Virus record (IMG/VR): IMGVR_UViG_3300042549_004948
Coordinates: 1-64,000 of that record
Length of the DNA: 64,000 nucleotides
Source of the DNA: a virus
Strand: one strand, 5' to 3'
Position 1 is the stretch's first letter. The number at the start of each line of letters is the position of its first letter. Made by a program: the position numbers and the translations under genes. A model generated the notes under the pieces. The model had not been told where the DNA came from. It saw only the letters and a program-made list of their open reading frames with translations, and did no database searches. Positions 8,245 to 17,601 of the stretch are shown piece after piece.

Positions 8245-8909
8245 TAATCGTGAGCTTTATATATTTCTAAAATGTGTTCTACTATTGGATCACGATGATT
8301 TGTTTTCAAAGTGACTACTGCAAAACCTGGTACCTCTTTAAAATTAGTACTTATGAAATTAAAACCGCTTATTTTTTTATCTTTTAGATCTATCTGAGCG
8401 GTATCTCCACAAATAATCATTCTACTACCATGACAAATACGACCTAAAACTAATTCCATTTGTCTGTGTGTAATATTCTGCCCTTCATCCACTACTACAC
8501 AACAGTTAGTTAAGTTTCTCCCTCTCATGAAAGCTAAAGGTATTACCTCTATATTGCCTTCTAAAATTTCTTTATCTATCTTTTCTTTACTATACAACCT
8601 ATACATATTGTCGTATATAGCTGCAGTGTAAGGAGCAAGTTTTTCATCTTTAGTTCCTGGTAGAAAACCAATGTCTTCACCAGAAGTTACAGCCGGCCTT
8701 GTTAAAATAATTTTTTCTACTTCTTTACGAAATAAAAGATCTAAAGCAACTTGAGCAGCTATCAAAGACTTTCCAGAACCTGCTTGTCCTTTTAAAACCG
8801 TTATTTTATTATTTAATATAACTGATTTGGCTTCTTTTTGTTCTTCATTTAGTTGAACATGAAACTTAATCTCATTCTTGGGTCTACGCTTAACACTTTT
8901 ATCAACCAT
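8244..8909 (-). CDS. phoH: PhoH-like P-loop ATPase
   Basis: 221 residues. Walker A is GQAGSGKS (40-47) and Walker B is VVVDEGQN. Conserved PhoH segments include LTRPAV..GEDIGFLPG, PLAFMRGRN and GDTAQIDL. PhoH-family ATPases are common in marine and freshwater myophages. Their role is unsettled (RNA-linked helicase/ATPase is proposed). It is the first gene after the capsid terminator and has its own ATATTTAT motif 17 nt upstream of the ATG, which points to independent expression together with the neck genes. Confidence 0.9.
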   Translation of the reverse strand: MVDKSVKRRPKNEIKFHVQLNEEQKEAKSVILNNKITVLKGQAGSGKSLIAAQVALDLLFRKEVEKIILTRPAVTSGEDIGFLPGTKDEKLAPYTAAIYDNMYRLYSKEKIDKEILEGNIEVIPLAFMRGRNLTNCCVVVDEGQNITHRQMELVLGRICHGSRMIICGDTAQIDLKDKKISGFNFISTNFKEVPGFAVVTLKTNHRDPIVEHILEIYKAHD

Positions 8910-8926
8910 AATTCTACACCTTTCAA

Positions 8927-8934
8927 ATAAATAT
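8927..8934 (-). promoter_or_regulatory. ATATTTAT motif between capsid terminator and phoH
   Basis: Sense-strand ATATTTAT lies 17 nt upstream of the phoH ATG and just downstream of the capsid-gene terminator. Transcription must restart here, which makes this the best-placed copy for a promoter role. Confidence 0.55.
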
Positions 8935-8949
8935 TGAATAACTATAAAT

Positions 8950-8980
8950 AAAAAGGCCCAACCGAAGTTGAGCCCTTTTA
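8950..8980 (-). terminator. Rho-independent terminator after major capsid gene
   Basis: On the minus strand GGGCTCAAC-TTCG-GTTGGGCC forms an 8-9 bp stem (one G.T pair) with a UUCG tetraloop, followed by TTTTTATTT. It starts about 20 nt after the capsid stop codon, so it should end the highly expressed gp22-gp23 transcript and separate it from phoH. Confidence 0.88.
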
Positions 8981-9002
8981 ATATAGATAGTGTAGATTAT
9001 AA

Positions 9003-10679
9003 TTACACTACGTTCAAGTCAGAAACACCTACTAAACCATAGTATTCCGGACGAGTCATGGTCATTGCGTAACGAGTCATGATACCTTTACGTGGAGTGA
9101 AGGTGTTTGGATCGTACACAAGTGGAGTCATGATCAATGGAACATATGGAGAGTAAACAGCGCCACACTCAAGGAATTGATTACCACGGAAACCGAGGAG
9201 GATCACATTCTCAAGCATGTAAGGGTTTTTGTAAACCTTGTAACGGCTGTTAAGTTGTCCGATTTTCTGAACACCGAAGGCATACTTCATTGTGTCAGCA
9301 GCTCCGTCAGTATCAGCAGCAAATCCAGGGATTGATTCAAGGATTGTAGCTACAGTTGGAGAACATACAAGGAAGTTTGCACCGCCACGAAGAGTTCTCT
9401 GATGGATGATGTTAGATACTTTTTGAAGTTTAATACCCAATGTCTGGAACCAGCTCATTTGAGTGTAGTAAACACCAGCAGTATTAGAATCGAACGCTGT
9501 ATTTGTAGAGTTGATTTGGTTACCAACTTTAGCAGACCAATACTCAACAGTTGGAGCGTTTTGGATCAACATGTCAAGAATTTCGAGGTCAATCTCCAAA
9601 GAGATGTGCTCAGAAAGAAGACCAGTCAATTCAGCTTCAGCATCAAGAGAATGGTATGCATTCAAATCTTGAGCGAATTCTGGAGTCCATTGTGCTTTCA
9701 ACTTACGAGTTTTAGCGCTTACGGTCTGAGACTTCATTTGTACGTTGATCTCAGGGATAACGATTGAAGTAGCAGAAAGACTGTTTGGAACAGATGGGTT
9801 ACCAGTTCTGTCTTCGAAGTCACCGCGAGAGTTAAAGTCTGTTGCTTTATTATAAAAAACAGTAAACGTAGCACCTGCGCCTGTTGTTACGACAGCAGCT
9901 TCATTAACAATAAAGTTAACGAATACACCACCAGCAGAAGATGATACTGTAGTGAATTGTTGCAAGTTATCAGCAGCAGTCAAGCTAGAGCCAGAAAGGA
10001 TGATAAAAGCTCTAACTCCATCTGCATTAATATTAGATGCAATAGAAGCTGTAGGGACAACAAGCTTAGTCAAACTCTTTGTAACAATAGATGCAGAAAA
10101 ATCAGAGTTAAATTCAACATCAGCAAAAGTTGCAGATGAAGAAGCAAATCCTGTTGCAGAAGAAGAAAGTGAAGAACTAAACTGGTTCAAAGAATAACCG
10201 AACTTACCAGCGCCATAAAGACCGCCAGCGGCTTGGTTACCAAAGTTTGCAGATGGAGTACCATATACAGAACTACCGTCAGTGAAAGGAGCTTTGCTGT
10301 TACCATATTGGAAATCCAAATAGAATACTAGACCTGCAGGAAGATTCATTGGTTGTACACTAACGAATTCTTTTGCAGCAATTTGACCGAAGATCTTACG
10401 AACCAAAGGAAGAGCAACACCAGCCCACTGCTCACCAGTACCAGGGGTAAAGGTTGCACCGCCAGAATTAAGGCCTCCGTTAGTTTGTGTAGATTCGACA
10501 ACCAATTGTTTTGCTTGATTTTCAAGAATTACTGCCATGTTGTTAGCATCGTAATCTTGTAGGCCTTCAAGAAGACCAGACCTGTTCCACTTCTTAGTAA
10601 GCTTCTGAGCAACACCATGTTGATCAGCGTGAGCTGTTTGAGCGGATTCAGTCAATAGGGATTGAACTAAATTTGCCAT
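9003..10679 (-). CDS. gp23: Major capsid protein, T4 gp23-like
   Basis: 558 residues. HK97-fold capsid protein of the gp23 type: an N-terminal region ending MAVILENQAKQLVVE-STQTNGG (cleavage expected after E62, compared with E65 in T4), then LPLVRKIFGQIAAKEFVSVQPMN, SKTRKLKAQWTPEFAQDLNAYHSLDAEAELTGLLSEHI and the C-terminal PLVYDPNTFTPRKGIMTRYAMTM. A second [LI]xE site lies at SLLTE11. Residues 74-87 (GATFTPGTGEQWAG) recur in the prohead gene at 13875-14792. A strong terminator follows it, fitting high expression. Codon use and GC look higher than in flanking genes. Confidence 0.95.
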   Translation of the reverse strand: MANLVQSLLTESAQTAHADQHGVAQKLTKKWNRSGLLEGLQDYDANNMAVILENQAKQLVVESTQTNGGLNSGGATFTPGTGEQWAGVALPLVRKIFGQIAAKEFVSVQPMNLPAGLVFYLDFQYGNSKAPFTDGSSVYGTPSANFGNQAAGGLYGAGKFGYSLNQFSSSLSSSATGFASSSATFADVEFNSDFSASIVTKSLTKLVVPTASIASNINADGVRAFIILSGSSLTAADNLQQFTTVSSSAGGVFVNFIVNEAAVVTTGAGATFTVFYNKATDFNSRGDFEDRTGNPSVPNSLSATSIVIPEINVQMKSQTVSAKTRKLKAQWTPEFAQDLNAYHSLDAEAELTGLLSEHISLEIDLEILDMLIQNAPTVEYWSAKVGNQINSTNTAFDSNTAGVYYTQMSWFQTLGIKLQKVSNIIHQRTLRGGANFLVCSPTVATILESIPGFAADTDGAADTMKYAFGVQKIGQLNSRYKVYKNPYMLENVILLGFRGNQFLECGAVYSPYVPLIMTPLVYDPNTFTPRKGIMTRYAMTMTRPEYYGLVGVSDLNVV

Positions 10680-10692
10680 TGTTTGTTAAATT

Positions 10693-11784
<1,092 letters not shown>

Positions 11785-11848
11785 TTTCAATAAATGGGTT
11801 TCGGGGATTGCTTATTAGATTAAAGCAATATAAGGATTGTGTATAGTA

Positions 11849-11870
11849 GCGCCATATTAGATAATGGCGC
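11849..11870. promoter_or_regulatory. Perfect inverted repeat in scaffold/capsid 5' leader
   Basis: GCGCCAT - 8 nt - ATGGCGC forms a perfect 7-bp GC-rich stem in otherwise AT-rich DNA. It lies between the ATATTTAT motif (11878-11885) and the scaffold ATG (11784), so it would be in the 5' untranslated leader. No T-tract follows on either strand, so it is not a terminator. It may be an mRNA-stabilising or RNase-processing hairpin, or an operator. Confidence 0.5.
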
Positions 11871-11877
11871 ATATCAA

Positions 11878-11885
11878 ATAAATAT
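11878..11885 (-). promoter_or_regulatory. ATATTTAT motif upstream of scaffold-capsid unit
   Basis: Sense-strand ATATTTAT lies 93 nt upstream of the scaffold ATG in a 141-bp spacer. It is a candidate late promoter for the gp22-gp23 transcript that ends at the 8950-8980 terminator. Confidence 0.5.
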
Positions 11886-11925
11886 CTAGTATCTACTTAA
11901 AAATATGTATTCTTGAAAATACTTT

Positions 11926-12552
11926 TTACTTAATACAGCAAACTCCTGACTGAGAACATATGATCTCTGAAATAAGATCATGTATTTTATTAGTTGTAGA
12001 AGATACAGAATAGTCTTTAGACTCTCTTAGCCCGGCTACCGGTCTTACATACGCGCCATAAGTAGATGGAGTAGACACAAAGTCCCAACATATTAATTCT
12101 AGATCATCTTCTACTTGAACTAAACCTTCACCAATAGGTGTAGTAGTTCCCATAGCTCTAGATGAAATGCCGACTGTTATATTATTCTTAAACAATTCTC
12201 TTAATATATTTCCGGATGGAGTCGGTAGTATTTCTATGTCTCCATATAAGTCTTTACCGTTCCAATACAATTTCATAATGTTATGACTAACATTTTTAAG
12301 GTTAATAACTGATGACTCTGGATGATCTAATTCACCTAGCGCTCTATTTTCAGCTATTGGACCTGCCATATATACATCTACCTGCTCTTTTAATACCTGA
12401 TAAGGATAGATCCTTCTGTTAGCGTTTGGCTTGTCTGTGGCTTGCACCAAACCAGACACGATCATATTACCATTAGCCAGACGTTTAGCCTCGTTTAATG
12501 AACCAGGAAGCGGCTGAAATGCGTTGTATTCTATTAAGAGTTGTTTATTCAT
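11926..12552 (-). CDS. gp21: Prohead maturation serine protease, T4 gp21-like
   Basis: 208 residues. Family S77 features: GELDHP with catalytic His77, and VGISSRAMG with the nucleophile at Ser130 or Ser131. A domain of NGNMIVSGLVQATDKPNANRRIYP type precedes them. In T4 this enzyme assembles in the core, activates itself and cuts capsid, core and internal proteins after [LI]xE. An LIE site follows its own N-terminus (MNKQLLIE-Y). It is the presumed processing enzyme for the MIKLxD[IL]LxE proteins in this window. It overlaps the upstream gene by one base. Confidence 0.92.
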   Translation of the reverse strand: MNKQLLIEYNAFQPLPGSLNEAKRLANGNMIVSGLVQATDKPNANRRIYPYQVLKEQVDVYMAGPIAENRALGELDHPESSVINLKNVSHNIMKLYWNGKDLYGDIEILPTPSGNILRELFKNNITVGISSRAMGTTTPIGEGLVQVEDDLELICWDFVSTPSTYGAYVRPVAGLRESKDYSVSSTTNKIHDLISEIICSQSGVCCIK

Positions 12553-13730
12553 TATTTACGTACTATGTCGATTTTTTGACCTGTTTTTATTGTAGGATCT
12601 GCTGCTACAATTTTATCTATTTGTGGTCCAGTTGCCGTTTTAGGTACAACTAAAGCACTAGCTTCTTTTAATTTCTTTATCGCCTCTTTAAGTTTACCCA
12701 TCTTATCTTTATTGCCTTTAAACTTCTCCATGTACTGTTTAATCTTTTCAGTTATAGTACTGCCTCCAAACGGATGGGAAAATCTCATATCTTTTGGCTT
12801 TTCTAACCCGTCTATATCGATAGAACTAAAGAACATACCTCTATTATATAGAGCCATTACTTTTCCTTGAGTCTCTTCGAATCCTGTTATCTTGATTCTT
12901 TTGTTTGTATCTCTAGTAATAGCCTCATCATTCATACTAAAAGTAACGCCTTCATCGTTTGTTGCTTGAACAAGCCTTCCAGAAATGTCTTTCTTAACGT
13001 TGTATTTAGGATTAGCTGGCTCGTCTGCAAAGTTCATACTAGCCTCTTCTTGAGCCTTTGCTGTATGATGATCTATAGTATTGATCTGATAATCTTTTAG
13101 CGTTCCGTCTTCAAGTTCAACGGTTAAGGTGCCTCCAATAATTTCTTTAATAGTTCCTTCACCATCTGGCGTGTGAACATTAGATCCTACTATATGACTC
13201 CAGTGGGCGTCTTCGTTAATTTGATCTTTTTTTTTAAGGGAGTCTTTAAGCTCTTTTAAAGCTGCTTGTTTAAGAGCCTTTACCTTAACTTTTTTCATTT
13301 CGTTATCGGTATCGTTTAGGTCTCCTTTCTTTATGTATTTCATTTCAAGCTTCTTATCTGCCTTTTTAACGTCTTTAGCATTAGCAAACATCTCTTCATC
13401 AAAAGCATGCGAATCGTTTTCAAGAGCTTTAGCAGCTTTATTAAGAGCATTTACATAAGAATCATTAGTTAATTCTTTTTCTTTTGACAGCATCTTATTA
13501 ATACCGCGCTTCAAAAAATATGGGTTTACTTTATCTACAGCTGGATCAGTTGCTACATTAGCATCTGCTTCACTGATAATACTCTTGTTCTTAAGTATCT
13601 TTACAGCATCATCATAAGATGTAAGGTTAGTTACCCAAGGAAGATTAGAATCTCTACGAACTTCATAGATGAATCTGTCACGGCTGACTTCTCCAGCCTT
13701 GTGTTTGCGATATAGTTCTATTGTTGTCAT
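12552..13730 (-). CDS. Prohead-associated protein, hypothetical
   Basis: 392 residues from the ATG at 13730 (MTTIELYRKHKAGEVSRDRF). A longer reading from a TTG at 13811 would overlap the 43-codon gene at 13744-13875, and an ATATTTAT motif sits 7 nt before this ATG. It is Lys-rich and mostly helical. A central beta segment (GSNVHTPDGEGTIKEIIGGTLTVELEDGTLKDYQ) resembles a small KOW/SH3-like barrel. It contains several [LI]xE sites (IISE, QINE, KLKE), so it may be a core component processed by gp21. Role inferred from position before the protease. Confidence 0.65.
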   Translation of the reverse strand: MTTIELYRKHKAGEVSRDRFIYEVRRDSNLPWVTNLTSYDDAVKILKNKSIISEADANVATDPAVDKVNPYFLKRGINKMLSKEKELTNDSYVNALNKAAKALENDSHAFDEEMFANAKDVKKADKKLEMKYIKKGDLNDTDNEMKKVKVKALKQAALKELKDSLKKKDQINEDAHWSHIVGSNVHTPDGEGTIKEIIGGTLTVELEDGTLKDYQINTIDHHTAKAQEEASMNFADEPANPKYNVKKDISGRLVQATNDEGVTFSMNDEAITRDTNKRIKITGFEETQGKVMALYNRGMFFSSIDIDGLEKPKDMRFSHPFGGSTITEKIKQYMEKFKGNKDKMGKLKEAIKKLKEASALVVPKTATGPQIDKIVAADPTIKTGQKIDIVRK

Positions 13731-13736
13731 ACTTTT

Positions 13737-13744
13737 ATAAATAT
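13737..13744 (-). promoter_or_regulatory. ATATTTAT motif 7 nt before ATG at 13730
   Basis: Sense-strand ATATTTAT begins within the stop codon of the 43-codon gene (TAATATTTAT) and ends 6 nt before the ATG at 13730. It helps to choose this start over the upstream TTG. Confidence 0.45.
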
Positions 13745-13875
13745 TAGGATCTTCCTTGTCCACGATAGTTTTTTTCTGATCTATCATGTTTGTTAAACGA
13801 TTTCTTTGCAACCCCTCTTTTCTTTTTACCGAAATTGATCTTTATAGAACCGCCGGCTGATTTTGATTTTGCCAT
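13744..13875 (-). CDS. Very small basic protein with C-terminal YRGQGR
   Basis: An unlisted 43-codon gene: it starts at the ATG at 13875, overlapping the preceding stop by one base (TAATG), and ends at 13744. It encodes MAKSKSAGGSIKINFGKKKR, then GVAKKSFNKHDRSEKNYRGQGRS. It is strongly basic (many K/R). From memory, short phage proteins ending NKH..K.YRGQGR occur near head genes in T4-like marine phages. It may bind DNA or RNA, or act in the prohead core. The function is unknown. Confidence 0.72.
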   Translation of the reverse strand: MAKSKSAGGSIKINFGKKKRGVAKKSFNKHDRSEKNYRGQGRS

Positions 13876-14792
13876 TACTTAAACTTTTTAATGCTTTGAT
13901 TTAGAGCAGAAACCATTTCCTTGATCTTCTCAAGGGCTTTTTCAGTGTGTATTTTATATTTAAGACCGTCTTCACCTTCAGATAGTTCTGATTTTAAACG
14001 GCTAACATATTCGAATAATTTATTAATCTCTTGTACTTTCTTTCTTACTTGACGGACTGCTTGATGGAATTGATCTGACTTACCTCTAGTCTTAGTCTCG
14101 GTTTTGAACTTAGAATAGCTTTCTTCAATAGGTATAGGCCCATAACCATCTTCAGGGTTATCTGAACCGTAGTCGTCATCGTCGTCCTCCTCATCTTCTA
14201 TCTCTTCTACACCATTTGCATCTTTATTCTTTAAGGCAGAAATAAAGTCATTATAAGATTTAACTGGTTGGCCGTATACTTTTATTGTGTCATTATCTAG
14301 ATCAACATAAATTGCACTGTCTTGATATCCTAGGTCAATAATCAAGGTATCATAATTCTTACCAATCGCTGTTCCTCCGGTTATCTTTTTACCGGCCTTT
14401 TCTGCCCAATTAGCTATAGTATTAACTATACTAGTGGCACCTTTTCTTTTAGCAAACTTAACTATATTTTCAGGAACACTTCCTTCACTAATAGCACTAG
14501 AAAGCTCTTCAAATAATTGCTTATAGATAAAACCACCTTTTGAAGGGCGGTTAGGTATTGATGGAGCGTCTTTCCAACCCCACTTATCTTTCATATATAT
14601 TTTAGCTTTGCCTGCAGCTAGTTTAGGCTCGACGTCTTTTTGCTCAGGCTTTAGTTTCTTTCTAACTATTTTCTTTGTGGCTATTGGACCTGCTTGTTCA
14701 CCAGTTCCGGCAGTAAAGGTAGCTCCGGTTCCGGTAACTGATCCTTCTTCACGAAGTCTTTGAGTTGCAAATTGGTTGTTAAAGCTATTCAT
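13875..14792 (-). CDS. Prohead-associated protein with capsid-like GATFTxGTGEQ motif
   Basis: 305 residues, no named family. The N-terminus reads MNSFNNQFATQRLREEGSVT. An LRE site (E15) is followed at 23-35 by GATFTAGTGEQAG, which matches capsid protein residues 74-87 (GATFTPGTGEQWAG), also located downstream of a putative gp21 cut. The middle holds a KRKGATSIVNTIANWAEKAGKKITGGTAIG segment; an acidic stretch (EEIEDEEDDDDDYG) and a C-terminal coiled coil follow. It is likely a prohead core or capsid-interacting protein. Confidence 0.65.
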   Translation of the reverse strand: MNSFNNQFATQRLREEGSVTGTGATFTAGTGEQAGPIATKKIVRKKLKPEQKDVEPKLAAGKAKIYMKDKWGWKDAPSIPNRPSKGGFIYKQLFEELSSAISEGSVPENIVKFAKRKGATSIVNTIANWAEKAGKKITGGTAIGKNYDTLIIDLGYQDSAIYVDLDNDTIKVYGQPVKSYNDFISALKNKDANGVEEIEDEEDDDDDYGSDNPEDGYGPIPIEESYSKFKTETKTRGKSDQFHQAVRQVRKKVQEINKLFEYVSRLKSELSEGEDGLKYKIHTEKALEKIKEMVSALNQSIKKFK

Positions 14793-14794
14793 TA

Positions 14795-15643
14795 TTAAGC
14801 CTTTTTAAGCTCGTCAATTAAATCGCAATACTGAAGAATTCCTGAAATAGTCTCATCTTTGATCGATTGATTTTCTTTAATCGGCCTGATAAACTTTAGT
14901 ACTTCTTCTAGTTTGATTTTAACAACCTGATCTTTTGTAGATTCTTTTAATTCTATTAATTCACTTTTAATTGACTCTAATTCTTCATTTAAATAAGTCT
15001 TAAGATTCTTAGTGTCAGAAATATTAGTGATGTATTCTTTTAGCACTTCTTTTTGTCTCTCAGACAAGTCTTTATACTTGTTATTGAACTTCTCAATTAG
15101 AATTTTATATGTTAAAAGTCTAATCTCTTTATCTTCTTTCATAAACTCTTCTACTAAAGATCTAGGAGCTTTAGAATCGGCACCGTTTTTAAGGGTGATG
15201 TGTTCTAGAAGATTAATCTTATTTAGAAGAATTTGCTTAGTGTCAATAGTTTTTGCAGTCTGAGATTCAAATATAGTATAGATAGAAGCGAATGGCTTAT
15301 AGTTTTCTATTTTAGCTTTAAAGAAGTTATCTAATTCATAAGTACCCTTGATTTCTCTAATTAGGTTGTACTTCAATTTGTTAATCTTTTCAAAATCAAG
15401 CTTCTTATATTGCTCAATAATAGTAGAAATTAAAATCTCAGCCCTAGCTTCAGAAAGCTTTGGACTAGATGCAAAAGTACTATATAAGCTATATTCTTTA
15501 CCTAATTCGGTATTGCTAAAGTACTTCTTAAGGATTTTGACAGCCTTAGAGTCTTGATTATTTATTAAATCAGATGTAGTTTGTCTGACTAATAATTCGA
15601 ATAAAATACCGGTATTGCGATATTTTGAGTGTTTTATTGCCAT
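14795..15643 (-). CDS. Conserved helical structural/assembly protein next to portal
   Basis: 282 residues from the ATG at 15643 (MAIKHSKYRNTGILFELLVRQTT). A TTG five codons upstream is less likely. It is entirely Lys/Glu/Leu-rich helical, with heptad-like stretches near 150-260. The N-terminal motif KYRNTG.LFELLVRQ is distinctive, and I believe it recurs in related T4-like phages next to the portal gene. It may be a head assembly or core protein. The specific function is unknown. Confidence 0.65.
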   Translation of the reverse strand: MAIKHSKYRNTGILFELLVRQTTSDLINNQDSKAVKILKKYFSNTELGKEYSLYSTFASSPKLSEARAEILISTIIEQYKKLDFEKINKLKYNLIREIKGTYELDNFFKAKIENYKPFASIYTIFESQTAKTIDTKQILLNKINLLEHITLKNGADSKAPRSLVEEFMKEDKEIRLLTYKILIEKFNNKYKDLSERQKEVLKEYITNISDTKNLKTYLNEELESIKSELIELKESTKDQVVKIKLEEVLKFIRPIKENQSIKDETISGILQYCDLIDELKKA

Positions 15644-15669
15644 AGTTTTTTTATACAAGTCGACTAGTA

Positions 15670-15677
15670 ATAAATAT
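15670..15677 (-). promoter_or_regulatory. ATATTTAT motif downstream of portal gene
   Basis: Sense-strand ATATTTAT lies 26 nt upstream of the ATG at 15643, in the 41-bp spacer after the portal gene. Confidence 0.45.
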
Positions 15678-15684
15678 CTATATA

Positions 15685-17592
15685 TTATTCTAAACCGCCC
15701 TTAATGTTATCCTCACTTAAAAGATCAGATTCCTCGAATAATTTAGTTTTTCTAGAGCCAAATTTCTTACCTAGACCCGTTAACATTGTTTGATTTTTTA
15801 AAAATTCTGTCATTGCTCCTTCAAGAGCTAAAGGACTTCCTCCTTTGTAATTAACCCCCATACTATCTTCTCCTGTTTCAGCATTTTTAGAATATGCAGC
15901 TTGTCCAATAGGATCTCTGCCGAATCTAGAATTATCTGTACCAATAATTGATGTTACAGATTTAGGACGGCCTGGTTTCTTCTCATCATATCCTTGAGGA
16001 ACATTTAATACAGAATCTTCTTTTCCTCCATATAGACTAGCTATTTGGTGAGGTGTTCCGTATGATTGTCCTGATTCTGCTGGATCATTTCCTTCTTCTT
16101 GAATTTGAGCATATCTGAATTGTCTTTTCTTATCTTCAACAATCATATCTTCAAGTTCAGCATATTGATCTTCAGAGAAGTGGAATATCTTGTCATAGAT
16201 AAAGTCTCTTGGAAGTAAGTTTCCTTCCATCGCTTGTTTAGCAAGATCGATCTTCTCTTTGAATAGTGCTATCCTTTCTTGATCATAAATGATTGACGGA
16301 TTAGTAAGAGATAGACTAAAGTTAGCAGCTGATTCGTTAGTGTAACCATGAGCATATAAATGCACCAAGGCTATTTTAGTTAATTCAGATACTAAAATCC
16401 TTTGAAGCCTTTCTATAGTTCTAGCGAATCGAATATCTTCAGCCGCTAGTGTAGCTTTGCCTGTCAAATCCTTTTCATAGCCCATGAAAGCCTTAGGTAT
16501 CTTGAGAGCAGCAAATAGCTTTTCACGGAAGTATGCAACGTCTTCAATACCATTATATTCTAATCCTTTTGCAGTATCAATCTTTGTAGATGTATCATTA
16601 CCACGAACCGGGATAAAGAAGTCTTCTAGTAGATTTTGCTGGTTATATTTAAGGTTATAGTTGCCAGTCTGGGGATCCATAAGAGGAGTTTTCTTCATCT
16701 TCTGAATCATTCTCTGCATGTAGTTATCAACTTCGCCTGGTGGGATAGCTCCTACGTTTACATAGAAGATACGTCTCTCAGGAGCACGAACAATACGGTG
16801 AATCAACATTGCATCTTCGATCAATACATATTGCTTAAACAACTTACGAGCGGGCTCTAAATAAGATCTACCATAAGGAAGATAATTAACATCTCCGGTC
16901 AAACGGAAGTGGGCCATCTCAAAGTTATCAAACCAAATACCAGTATCTTCATTTCTTTGTGAACTATATCCTGTAGATGAAGCAAGAGTCGCGTTAGGAT
17001 CGTACTTAAATCTAACCTCTTGTGGGTTTTGAGGATTGAATCCTTCTTCTCTGATAATATTATAAGCTGAGAATGGGATTACATTATAAACACCATAGTT
17101 TTCTGCGATCTCTAGTTTTAAGTAGAAGTCCCCGTACTTAGCCATATTGCGAACCCAAGACCAAAGATTAAATTCAATATTAAGTACAGAATAAAATAAG
17201 TTGTAGAGGAGTTTCTGTATGTTTTCATCAGAAGACCTAATTTGTAATACTTCACCTTGTTCATTTTTAAGTGTACATTCGTCTGCTACGATATCTAGGG
17301 CAGAGCAACAGATTGCATCTGTATCCATTGCATCATAGTCGGCATAAATCTGAACCCTTGCAGACTGATAATTTTGAGATAAGTTAAGGTTAACGCCATA
17401 GGCAGTTGAAGTAGTGTATACCTTGTTAAACCTGTCTACAAGAGAGTTGGTTTGAATAACACCAGATCTTTGTATAGTGTCCGTGTCGATAACTTTTAAC
17501 ATGTCTCCACCTTCATTTCGAATAATTACGTCTGTTGAAAATAGACGCTTTAGAGTAGAGAATAAATTGTTTTGTTTTTGTTGTTCTGCCAT
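15685..17592 (-). CDS. gp20: Portal vertex protein, T4 gp20-like
   Basis: 635 residues. Typical gp20 features: YADYDAMDTDAICCSALDIVADECTLKN near 88-115, LPYGRSYLEPARKLFKQYVLIEDAMLIHRIVRAPERRIFYVNVG around 238-282, VDNYMQRMIQKMKKTPLMD, then IEDVAYFREKLFAALKIPKAFMGYEKDLTGKATLAAEDIRFARTIERLQ near 343-392. It forms the dodecameric DNA channel, nucleates the prohead and docks the terminase. It directly follows terminase, as in T4 clusters. The C-terminus (after ~520) is Gly/Lys-rich and variable. Confidence 0.95.
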   Translation of the reverse strand: MAEQQKQNNLFSTLKRLFSTDVIIRNEGGDMLKVIDTDTIQRSGVIQTNSLVDRFNKVYTTSTAYGVNLNLSQNYQSARVQIYADYDAMDTDAICCSALDIVADECTLKNEQGEVLQIRSSDENIQKLLYNLFYSVLNIEFNLWSWVRNMAKYGDFYLKLEIAENYGVYNVIPFSAYNIIREEGFNPQNPQEVRFKYDPNATLASSTGYSSQRNEDTGIWFDNFEMAHFRLTGDVNYLPYGRSYLEPARKLFKQYVLIEDAMLIHRIVRAPERRIFYVNVGAIPPGEVDNYMQRMIQKMKKTPLMDPQTGNYNLKYNQQNLLEDFFIPVRGNDTSTKIDTAKGLEYNGIEDVAYFREKLFAALKIPKAFMGYEKDLTGKATLAAEDIRFARTIERLQRILVSELTKIALVHLYAHGYTNESAANFSLSLTNPSIIYDQERIALFKEKIDLAKQAMEGNLLPRDFIYDKIFHFSEDQYAELEDMIVEDKKRQFRYAQIQEEGNDPAESGQSYGTPHQIASLYGGKEDSVLNVPQGYDEKKPGRPKSVTSIIGTDNSRFGRDPIGQAAYSKNAETGEDSMGVNYKGGSPLALEGAMTEFLKNQTMLTGLGKKFGSRKTKLFEESDLLSEDNIKGGLE

Positions 17593-17601
17593 ATTTTTAT
17601 T

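Noticed and set aside
13731-13811. Upstream TTG start for the gene ending at 12552
   Set aside because: It would overlap a good 43-codon gene (13744-13875). An ATG with an ATATTTAT motif in front lies at 13730.
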